From assembly GCA_937892635.1 (NCBI GenBank), contig CALBKB010000097.1:1-7486 (forward strand): a stretch of DNA of 7,486 nucleotides. Reading direction: 5' to 3'. Numbering within the stretch: the first letter of the stretch is position 1; each line of letters opens with the position of its first letter. The stretch is from an uncultured Clostridia bacterium. Its GTDB lineage: Bacteria > Bacillota > Clostridia > Oscillospirales > UMGS1783. This document shows positions 1 through 5,764 of the stretch, one piece after another. A model generated the notes under the pieces. The model was not told the DNA's origin and made no database searches. It saw only the letters and a list, made by a program, of their open reading frames with translations. The translations under genes were made by a program, and so were the position numbers.

Positions 1-21
1 GTTGATAACTAATATTTTCAT
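1..21 (-). CDS. aroQ: 3-dehydroquinate dehydratase, type II (AroQ), N-terminal fragment cut by window edge
   Basis: Seen: an ATG (bases 21-19) overlaps the TGA stop of the AroE-AroK gene as ATGA. The seven codons before the window ends read MKILVIN. A GAGGA ribosome binding site lies 6 bases upstream, inside the end of aroEK. Known: type II dehydroquinases typically begin MKILVINGPNLN, and the enzyme dehydrates 3-dehydroquinate to 3-dehydroshikimate, the step between AroB and AroE. Inferred: the match to the family start, the 4-base overlap and the otherwise missing dehydroquinase step together make aroQ the best call. Only seven residues are visible, so another protein starting MKILVIN cannot be excluded. 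Confidence 0.72.
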
Positions 22-1244
22 AGTACATCCTCTAAAATGGCCTTTACGACATCGGACACCGTCATGTCGGCGTCGATGCGGCAGTCGCCGTATTGGAGAT
101 AGAGCGGGTAGCGCTCGGTAAAGCGTTGTTGCAGGGCTTGTGCCGACGAGGCGGTGGGGCGGTCGGCGGTGGGGATCAGGCGATCCGGGGAGCGGTCGAG
201 AAAATAGAGGTGACCGTTCTTTTTGAGATAGCGGATATTTTCGGCGTTTAGCACCACGCCGCCGCCGGTGGCGATGACGCAGCCGGTCTGTCCGGCCATG
301 GCGCGAACCGTATCGTGTTCATAGGCCCGGAAGGCAACTTCGCCCTCGTTGGCAAAGATATCGGGAATGGAGCGTCCGATCCGACGGACGAGCTGCTCAT
401 CCAAATCAAAGAAGGGGCGACCGAGTGCTTGGGCCAAGGCCTTGCCGACGGTGGTTTTTCCGCAGGCGGGCATGCCGATGAGAACGATATTGGTTTTGCT
501 TTTTTCGATTTTACGCACCATCTGTGCGACTTGTCCCGTATCAAACTGACGGTCGAAAAAGTGTTCGGCCGAGAGAATGGCTTGGGTGGCCAGCATGGGC
601 AGGCCGCCGCAATGGGGGATGCCCAGCGCCTGCGCCTTTTGCAAAAGATCGGTGCGCAGGGGGTTGTATATCACGTCGATAACGGCTTGGAGATGGGGAA
701 ACTGTGCCGGATCGGCAGCCATGCCGTCGAGGTTGGGGTACATGCCGCAGGGGGTGGTGTTGACCAGGATCTCGGCGTCGCAGGGTAGGGCGTCGTAGCC
801 GACGATGCCTTGGCGCGGCGTGCGTCCGGCGATGACGATTTCGCCGATACCCATGGCGCGCAATACGGCGCAGGCTGTTTTGCAGGTGCCGCCGCTGCCG
901 AGGATGAGAGCTTTTTTGTTTTTGGGGTCAACGCCGGTATGGTTGATGATGGCTTTGAGTCCGCCGAAATCGGTGTTGTAGCCGTAGAGTTTGCCGTTGC
1001 GATTGACCACCGTGTTGACAGCACCCATGGCGCGAGCCGACTCGTCGATCCAATCACACAGGGGGATGACCGTTTCCTTATAGGGAATGGTGACATTGAC
1101 AGCGCAAAAATCGCGCTTTTCGAAAAAAGGAATGACCTCTTCGGGGGTCAATTCGACCAGTTCATAGCGATAATCGCCGATGCAGGCGTGGATCTCGGGG
1201 GAGAAGCTGTGTCCGAGTTTTTCTCCGATCAGACCGTATTTCAT
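18..1244 (-). CDS. aroE-aroK: Bifunctional shikimate dehydrogenase / shikimate kinase (AroE-AroK fusion)
   Basis: A 408-residue fusion catalysing two consecutive cytosolic steps: NADPH reduction of 3-dehydroshikimate to shikimate, then ATP-dependent 3-phosphorylation. The AroE part (about 1-245) has the shikimate-binding GHSFSP (11-16, S13 and S15), catalytic K56 in NVTIPYK, D92 in NTD, the nucleotide loop GSGGT (116-120), NTTPCGM (162-168) and Q221 near the end. The AroK part (about 251-408) has the P-loop GMPACGKTT (257-265), D282 and R306 for shikimate, GGG (327-329), the lid arginine R362 in ADRP, and R378 in ERYPLY. At about 158 residues the kinase is slightly shorter than usual (about 170), but all key residues are present. 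The ATG at 1244 was chosen over the in-frame ATG at 1313 because AroE homology begins there (MKYGLIG). It overlaps the aroC stop as ATGA, and a weak GGTGA site precedes it. The fusion probably keeps shikimate flux stoichiometric; channelling is not shown. Confidence 0.95.
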   Translation of the reverse strand: MKYGLIGEKLGHSFSPEIHACIGDYRYELVELTPEEVIPFFEKRDFCAVNVTIPYKETVIPLCDWIDESARAMGAVNTVVNRNGKLYGYNTDFGGLKAIINHTGVDPKNKKALILGSGGTCKTACAVLRAMGIGEIVIAGRTPRQGIVGYDALPCDAEILVNTTPCGMYPNLDGMAADPAQFPHLQAVIDVIYNPLRTDLLQKAQALGIPHCGGLPMLATQAILSAEHFFDRQFDTGQVAQMVRKIEKSKTNIVLIGMPACGKTTVGKALAQALGRPFFDLDEQLVRRIGRSIPDIFANEGEVAFRAYEHDTVRAMAGQTGCVIATGGGVVLNAENIRYLKKNGHLYFLDRSPDRLIPTADRPTASSAQALQQRFTERYPLYLQYGDCRIDADMTVSDVVKAILEDVL

Positions 1245-2335
1245 GGATTCACCAACCAATCGGTGCCAAAGCGGGCACAGAGCATATCGCACAGAGTCAG
1301 CGCGGTGGCACATTCGACCACCACGCGGGCGCGATGGACGATGGCCGGGTCGTGGCGACCCGTAACGGTCAGTGTGGTATTGGTTTTGTTTTTGAAATCA
1401 ACGCTTTGTTGTTCAACACCAATAGAGGGCGTGGGTTTAACGGCACAGGAAAAACGCAGGGGGCTGCCGTCGGTAATGCCGCCGCAGACGCCGCCCATGC
1501 GATTGGTAACGGGGGTGATGACACCGTCAGTCACACGCAGCGGGTCGTTGGTCTGTGAGCCTCGGCGGCTGCATAAGGCAAAGCCGTCGCCGAAGGAAAC
1601 GCCCTTGACGGCAGGAATGGAAAAGAGCATGTGAGCCAGCTGGCTCTCTACGCTGTCAAAAAAGGGCTCTCCGACGCCGCAAGGCAATCCGATAACCAAC
1701 GTCTCCAATATGCCGCCGACGCTGTCTGAGTCGGCTTTTGCGGCTAAAATGGCCTGCTGCATCTGTTGGGCCGCCGCGTCGTCCAAAACGGCAAAATCGA
1801 GGCTGTCGAGTTTGTCCATATCGGCGAGGGGGTCAGCAAAGGGGCGGTCGTGGATATCGGCGCAGGCGGCGATATGAGCGGCGATGCGGATGCCCTTGCT
1901 CAGCAGGGCTTGGCGGCACAGGGCGCCGGCCAGCGTTAAGGCGGCGGTGATGCGACCCGAGAAGTGGCCGCCGCCGCGATAGTCTTGAAAGCCGTGGTAT
2001 TTGCATTGGGCAGCCCAATCGGCGTGGCCGGGTCGGGCGGTGGTAGCCATAGCGGCATAATCGTGCGAGTGGGTATCGGCGTTGCGAATGACAAAGGTAA
2101 TGGGGGTGCCGGTGGTATAGCCGTTAAAGACACCCGAAAGGATCTCGAAGGCATCGCTTTCGCGACGGGCGGTCGAGAGGGCGTTATGGGGACGGCGACG
2201 GTCGAGAGCGGCGCGCAGGGCGGCCTTGTCGACGGCGAGACCGGGGGCCAGACCGGCCAGAATGGCGGTCAGGGCCGGGCCGTGGCTTTCGCCGGCTATG
2301 GTAAGGGTCACGCTTTGTCCGTAGGTGGCTTTCAT
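1241..2335 (-). CDS. aroC: Chorismate synthase
   Basis: A 364-residue FMN-dependent lyase that converts 5-enolpyruvylshikimate 3-phosphate to chorismate, the last step of the common aromatic pathway. Motifs run end to end: GESHG (15-19, H18), RRESD (57-61), RPGHADW (101-107, H104), RGGGHFSGR (120-128), FGDGF (248-252), GGVCGGITDG (281-290) and GRHDP (326-330, H328 and D329). H18, H104 and D329 correspond to the catalytic His/His/Asp of characterised chorismate synthases. Length is normal for the family. The ATG overlaps the aroB stop as ATGA, and GGAGGA lies about 10 bases upstream, a slightly long spacing. No flavin reductase is encoded nearby, so the enzyme is presumably monofunctional and depends on reduced FMN supplied elsewhere. 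The substrate-producing aroA is not in the window. Confidence 0.97.
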   Translation of the reverse strand: MKATYGQSVTLTIAGESHGPALTAILAGLAPGLAVDKAALRAALDRRRPHNALSTARRESDAFEILSGVFNGYTTGTPITFVIRNADTHSHDYAAMATTARPGHADWAAQCKYHGFQDYRGGGHFSGRITAALTLAGALCRQALLSKGIRIAAHIAACADIHDRPFADPLADMDKLDSLDFAVLDDAAAQQMQQAILAAKADSDSVGGILETLVIGLPCGVGEPFFDSVESQLAHMLFSIPAVKGVSFGDGFALCSRRGSQTNDPLRVTDGVITPVTNRMGGVCGGITDGSPLRFSCAVKPTPSIGVEQQSVDFKNKTNTTLTVTGRHDPAIVHRARVVVECATALTLCDMLCARFGTDWLVNP

Positions 2336-3327
2336 GAGAAATAGTCCTCCATGACCTGTTGTAGTTGTTTCATAGACCAGGATTGGATGGTAAAACGGCC
2401 GATTTCGGGTACCGTTACCACCGAGACCCCGTTGGCGTTGGCTTTTTTATCGTGGGCAGCGGCCGCCAAGAGGGTTTGAGGCTGACCTTGCCAGTGGCAG
2501 GGCAGGTTATAGCGTTCCAAGACGGCCGAAAGGCGAGGGCGCAGGGCAGGCGCGCACAGGGGCATCATGCCCATGGCGACACATTCGCCGTGCCAATAGC
2601 CGCCCAGACTTTCGATGGCGTGGCCGATGGTGTGACCGAAGTTGAGAACCTGACGCAGGCCCTGTTCTTTTTCGTCGGCTTCGACCACCTTGCGCTTGCA
2701 TGAGAGGGATTGATAGATAATTTGTTCGATGGGAACGTCGCCGCTTTCGAGTTGTTGAAAGAAGGGGGCGTCAAAGGTCATGGCCATTTTGATGGCCTCG
2801 GCCATGCCGCAGGCGATCTGGCGTTGGTCGAGGGTATCTAAGGTGTCGGGGTCGATGATGACGGCGGCGGGCTGATAAAAGGCGCCCAGGATATTTTTGA
2901 TGCCATCCAGGTTAACGGCGACCTTGCCGCCGATTGAGGAATCGACCTGAGAGAGCAGGGTGGTGGGTATGTTATAAAAATCAATACCGCGCATATAGCT
3001 GGCAGCAACAAATCCTGCCAGATCGCCCACGACGCCGCCGCCGACGGCGACGACGCAGTCCTTTCTGGTAAAGGCGTTGTCGAGCATGGTGCGGCACAGC
3101 TGCTCAAAGACGGACAAACTCTTACTTCCTTCGCCCGTGGGGACGGTGACGAGGATGGGGGTTTGGCATTGAGCGGCGACGGTTTGGGCATAGTGAGCGG
3201 GAACGCCCGAGTCGGTGACGATGAGGACACGACGGTCAAGACGGCACAGCTGACCGACGCGGGACAGAGCGCCGCGTTCAATGGTGATATCATAGGATTG
3301 CTGGGGAAGGGTGACGGTGATGGTCAT
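2332..3327 (-). CDS. aroB: 3-dehydroquinate synthase
   Basis: A 331-residue NAD+ and metal-dependent enzyme that cyclises DAHP to 3-dehydroquinate, the first ring-forming step. Seen: the NAD-binding run GGGVVGDLAG (96-105), PTTLLSQVDSSIGGK (121-135), E177 in GMAEAIK, H232 in NFGHTIGH and H246 in WHGE. E177, H232 and H246 match the zinc ligands of the family. It is at the short end of the usual 340-360 residues but lacks no motif. The ATG at 3327 is preferred: GAGGTG lies 4-6 bases upstream, and family members begin near MTITV. An in-frame GTG at 3339 would add four residues and make a GTGA overlap with pheA, but it has no ribosome binding site. The gene starts 8 bases after the pheA stop and overlaps aroC by 4 bases. 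Confidence 0.96.
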   Translation of the reverse strand: MTITVTLPQQSYDITIERGALSRVGQLCRLDRRVLIVTDSGVPAHYAQTVAAQCQTPILVTVPTGEGSKSLSVFEQLCRTMLDNAFTRKDCVVAVGGGVVGDLAGFVAASYMRGIDFYNIPTTLLSQVDSSIGGKVAVNLDGIKNILGAFYQPAAVIIDPDTLDTLDQRQIACGMAEAIKMAMTFDAPFFQQLESGDVPIEQIIYQSLSCKRKVVEADEKEQGLRQVLNFGHTIGHAIESLGGYWHGECVAMGMMPLCAPALRPRLSAVLERYNLPCHWQGQPQTLLAAAAHDKKANANGVSVVTVPEIGRFTIQSWSMKQLQQVMEDYFS

Positions 3328-3335
3328 AGGACACC

Positions 3336-4427
3336 TCACAGTTTAGGTTGATGGGGAAAGCGACCGACGATGCGCAGTTTATCACAAAATTCGGAGAGTT
3401 GTTGCATCATGCGCTGACCCGATTCCGAATAGGGATTGCCGTCGGCTTCCACATAGAAATAGTATTGCCATAAAAGTTCTTTCATAGGCCGAGAACGCAG
3501 CGCGCGCATATTAAAGCCGCATTCGCCGATAATGGCAATGGCTTTGGCCAGTGCGCCTGCCTCGTGGCGAACGGTGAAGACGAGAATAAACCGATCGTCG
3601 CGGGCGGCGGTGGCCCGTTCCTCGACGCGGGAAAAGACGGCGAAGCGGGTGGTGTTGGTGCTGCTGGCGTTGATGTGGCTTTCCAGCACTTTTAAGCCGT
3701 ATAACTCAGCGGTATCGCTGCTGGCGATGGCGGCCAGCGTGGTATCGCCCGTTTCAATGAGTTTTTTAGCAGCCACGGCGGTATTGGAGGCCGAGCGGGC
3801 CTCAAAGCCGTTTTGCTCGATGTATTGGGCGCACTGGGCCAATGCCTGCGGATGGGAGATAACGGTGGTGATATCCTCGCGGGTGGCGTTGGGCAGGGCT
3901 AAGAGGTTATGGGTGATTTCCAATTCATAGATGCCGTTAACAAACAGCGGCCCCGAAAAGAGCAGGTCGATTACCTGCGATACCTCGCCGGCGTAACTGT
4001 TTTCAATGGGTAAAACGGCGCAGTCGCAGTTGCCGTCGACGACGGCTTGGTAGGCGGCGGCAAAACTCTCGTACGCTTGACGCTTGGCGTCCGGGAAGAT
4101 CCGGCCGGCGGCCATATAGGCAAAGGCGCCTTCGACACCGCTGTAGGCGACAGTCAAGCCTTGTTGGAGGCGTTGCTGGTATTGGCGAGACAGACCCATA
4201 TTGTTGCGCAGAAAGTTGACATAGTAACTGCGCAGGGTTTCATCCTCGACCAGCGAGGAATTGCGGGCGATGACCTGCTCTTCACGGGCGGCATCGAGCA
4301 CGGGCAGACCGTGTTGCATTTTATATTCGCTCACGCATTGTACCGCTTGCATACGCTGCACAAAAAGATCGGCCATTTGCTGATCAATGGCGTTGATGGC
4401 GGCGCGGGCCTCTTCTAACTTATTCAT
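3336..4427 (-). CDS. pheA: Bifunctional chorismate mutase / prephenate dehydratase (P-protein) with ACT domain
   Basis: A 363-residue cytosolic enzyme converting chorismate through prephenate to phenylpyruvate, the committed branch to phenylalanine. The AroQ-type chorismate mutase (about 1-88) has R8, R25, K36, D45, R48, E49 and Q85, each exactly three positions before the E. coli P-protein active-site residues R11, R28, K39, D48, R51, E52 and Q88. The dehydratase domain (about 92-270) has YSGVEGAFA (95-103), LPIENSYAGEV (139-149), SHPQALAQC (191-199), SNTAVAAKK (214-222) and the catalytic T260-R261-F262. The C-terminal ACT domain (about 279-358) has GAL (291-293) and RSRP (311-314), where the classical phenylalanine-binding motif is ESRP. 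Allosteric control by phenylalanine is expected from the domain but not proven. The ATG overlaps the aminotransferase end by 8 bases, with AAGGAG placed inside that upstream gene. Confidence 0.96.
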   Translation of the reverse strand: MNKLEEARAAINAIDQQMADLFVQRMQAVQCVSEYKMQHGLPVLDAAREEQVIARNSSLVEDETLRSYYVNFLRNNMGLSRQYQQRLQQGLTVAYSGVEGAFAYMAAGRIFPDAKRQAYESFAAAYQAVVDGNCDCAVLPIENSYAGEVSQVIDLLFSGPLFVNGIYELEITHNLLALPNATREDITTVISHPQALAQCAQYIEQNGFEARSASNTAVAAKKLIETGDTTLAAIASSDTAELYGLKVLESHINASSTNTTRFAVFSRVEERATAARDDRFILVFTVRHEAGALAKAIAIIGECGFNMRALRSRPMKELLWQYYFYVEADGNPYSESGQRMMQQLSEFCDKLRIVGRFPHQPKL

Positions 4428-5607
4428 GGAAAAACTCCTTTGCTAACGATTCAAAGGCCGGCAGGGCGCGGCGGACGGTGTCGGTATCCACACAATAGGC
4501 GATACGGACGTAACCGGGTACGCCGAAACTGTCGGACGGGACGAGCAAGAGCTCGTAACGCTTGGCTGCCTGCGAAAAGGCGCGGGCATCGGGAATGGGC
4601 GACTTGACAAACAGATAAAAGGCGCCGTCAGGTCGGGTCACGGTAAACCCCAAATGAGTCAGGGTATCATACAGCAGGTCGCGATTTTGCCGATAGGCCG
4701 TTAAGTCGGCCGTTTGCCCGACAACATGAGGCAGCAAATGCTGGAAGAGGGCGGGGGCGCAGACAAAGCCCAGCGCGCGCCCGGCGCCGCAGATGCCGTC
4801 GTAAATATCCTGCCAATGGGCGCAGGCGGGATTGACCAGCAGATAGCCGATGCGCTCGCCCGGCAGGGAAAGAGATTTACTGTAAGAGTAACAGATAACG
4901 GTATTTTCGTAATAATGGGTGAGAAAAGGAAGGGCGCGGTTGCCGTATACCAATTCGCGATAGGGCTCGTCCGAAATCAAATAGATGGGGTGTCCGTATT
5001 GTGTTTGGGCTTGGTTTAACAGATTGGCCAGCGCCTGAATCTCTGCCTCACTCACCACCGCGCCCGAGGGGTTGTTGGGGGAATTGAGGATGATGGCGGC
5101 GGTGTTTTGGTTGAGGGCAGCGGCGATGCCGTCAAGGTTTAATCCAAACTGCGGCTCAAGGCCCGGTACAATGACGGGACGGCCGCCTGCCGTTTCGATA
5201 AAGACGGTATATTCGGGAAAAAAAGGTGCCAGCACGAGGACTTCCTCGCCCGACTCAACCAAGGCCGACAGAGCAATGGTCAGCGAGGCGGCAGCGCCGC
5301 AGGTCATATATACATGTTCGGGTCCGACCCCCGCGGCAAAGCGACGGTTGAGATCGTCGGCCACCGCCTGCCGCGCCGATAAAGCACCGGGCGCCGAGGT
5401 GTAGCCGTGCAGCGACAGCGGATCACGTTCCAGCAACAACGGCAAGGCCTGCGTCACCGAAGCCGGCGGGGGCGTGCTGGGGTTGCCCAGACTGAAATCA
5501 AAAACCTTGTCGGCCCCGATCTCGGCTTTGCGTCGATTTCCATATTCAAATAATTCACGTATCTCCGAACGGTGCTTGCCTAAATGGCGCAGTCGTGAGC
5601 GATCCAT
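4420..5607 (-). CDS. PLP-dependent class I/II aminotransferase, probably aromatic
   Basis: A 395-residue fold-type I aminotransferase and the first gene of the operon. Seen: SLGNPSTPPP (39-48), GAAASLT (104-110), NSPNNPSG (175-182, N179), ISDEPY (211-216, D213 and Y216), the Schiff-base lysine K244 in SYSKSLSLPG, the phosphate-contacting R252 in GERIGY, and R368 in YVRIAY, the expected binder of the substrate carboxylate. All catalytic residues are present, with no signal peptide or membrane segment. Family similarity does not separate aspartate, aromatic and prephenate specificities. Placement directly before pheA argues for transamination of phenylpyruvate (or prephenate) in phenylalanine and tyrosine synthesis; that is inference. 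The ATG follows a strong AAAGGAG (5614-5620) at 6-base spacing and lies about 44 bases from the predicted transcription start. Confidence 0.88.
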   Translation of the reverse strand: MDRSRLRHLGKHRSEIRELFEYGNRRKAEIGADKVFDFSLGNPSTPPPASVTQALPLLLERDPLSLHGYTSAPGALSARQAVADDLNRRFAAGVGPEHVYMTCGAAASLTIALSALVESGEEVLVLAPFFPEYTVFIETAGGRPVIVPGLEPQFGLNLDGIAAALNQNTAAIILNSPNNPSGAVVSEAEIQALANLLNQAQTQYGHPIYLISDEPYRELVYGNRALPFLTHYYENTVICYSYSKSLSLPGERIGYLLVNPACAHWQDIYDGICGAGRALGFVCAPALFQHLLPHVVGQTADLTAYRQNRDLLYDTLTHLGFTVTRPDGAFYLFVKSPIPDARAFSQAAKRYELLLVPSDSFGVPGYVRIAYCVDTDTVRRALPAFESLAKEFFHE

Positions 5608-5613
5608 GCGGAT

Positions 5614-5620
5614 CTCCTTT
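5614..5620 (-). promoter_or_regulatory. Strong ribosome binding site of the operon's first gene
   Basis: Minus-strand AAAGGAG, 6 bases before the aminotransferase ATG at 5607. It fixes the start codon. It lies only 3 bases downstream of the 17-base palindrome at 5624-5640, so any protein bound there, or an RNA hairpin formed there, could affect ribosome access. Confidence 0.8.
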
Positions 5621-5623
5621 CGC

Positions 5624-5640
5624 GGTTAACACTGTTAACC
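5624..5640. promoter_or_regulatory. Perfect 17-base palindrome, candidate operator of the aromatic operon
   Basis: Seen: GGTTAACAcTGTTAACC (plus strand) has 8-base arms around one central base and no mismatch. It occupies about +12 to +28 relative to the predicted transcription start, between promoter and ribosome binding site. Inferred: such a position suits a repressor that blocks the polymerase. The alternative is a short 5' UTR hairpin (7 base pairs, 3-base loop). The GTTAAC core recalls the centre of E. coli TrpR operators, but the arrangement of half-sites differs, so no regulator is assigned. Confidence 0.6.
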
Positions 5641-5657
5641 ATCAGAGTTATACTTTT

Positions 5658-5685
5658 ATTATACAGAAAAATCCGCTGTTGTCAA
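5658..5685 (-). promoter_or_regulatory. Consensus sigma-A promoter of the aromatic amino acid operon
   Basis: On the minus strand TTGACA (5685-5680) and TATAAT (5663-5658) are both exact consensus matches, separated by 16 bases. The predicted start is near 5651, giving a leader of about 44 bases. That is too short for a T-box or a peptide-coding attenuator, which points to control at the DNA level. The -35 hexamer lies in the loop of the terminator hairpin of the preceding gene. Confidence 0.85.
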
Positions 5686-5694
5686 CAGCGGATT
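5667..5694 (-). terminator. Probable intrinsic terminator of the ROK kinase gene
   Basis: Seen: a 25-base perfect palindrome (5670-5694, 12-base arms around one base). On the minus strand it can form a stem AATCCGCTG/CAGCGGATT with loop TTGACAA, followed by a run of five T (5671-5667, partly shared with the stem). It lies about 70 bases after the ROK stop. The T-run is present only in the minus-strand orientation, so it should not terminate plus-strand transcription. The T-run is short, so termination may be partial. Confidence 0.7.
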
Positions 5695-5764
5695 ACTTCT
5701 AAGAGATTATAATTTTCATCGGTATTCGGTTGAGCCGATCGACACCATGATAGGATCGTCACGA

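Noticed and set aside
1245..1313. 23-codon upstream extension of aroEK starting at the ATG at 1313
   Set aside because: It would overlap the end of aroC by 73 bases, and its residues are not part of AroE. The ATG at 1244 matches the family start and the ATGA junction.
810..1634. A 274-codon plus-strand open frame opposite aroC and aroEK
   Set aside because: It lies antisense to two genes with complete family motifs, has no ribosome binding site and resembles no protein family. It is a by-product of GC-rich wobble positions, as are the other plus-strand frames between 315 and 5404.
3328..3339. GTG start for aroB overlapping the pheA stop
   Set aside because: No ribosome binding site precedes it, while GAGGTG is correctly spaced for the ATG at 3327, where family homology starts.
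5608..5651. T-box riboswitch or trp-type attenuator in the leader of the aromatic operon
   Set aside because: The predicted leader is only about 44 bases, with no leader peptide, no T-box sequence and no terminator before the first gene.
5695..5764. Spacer between the ROK gene and its terminator, with a ten-codon minus-strand reading frame MVSIGSTEYR and a TTATAAT sequence
   Set aside because: The tiny frame has no ribosome binding site, and the TTATAAT has no acceptable -35 at the right distance. I see nothing further there.
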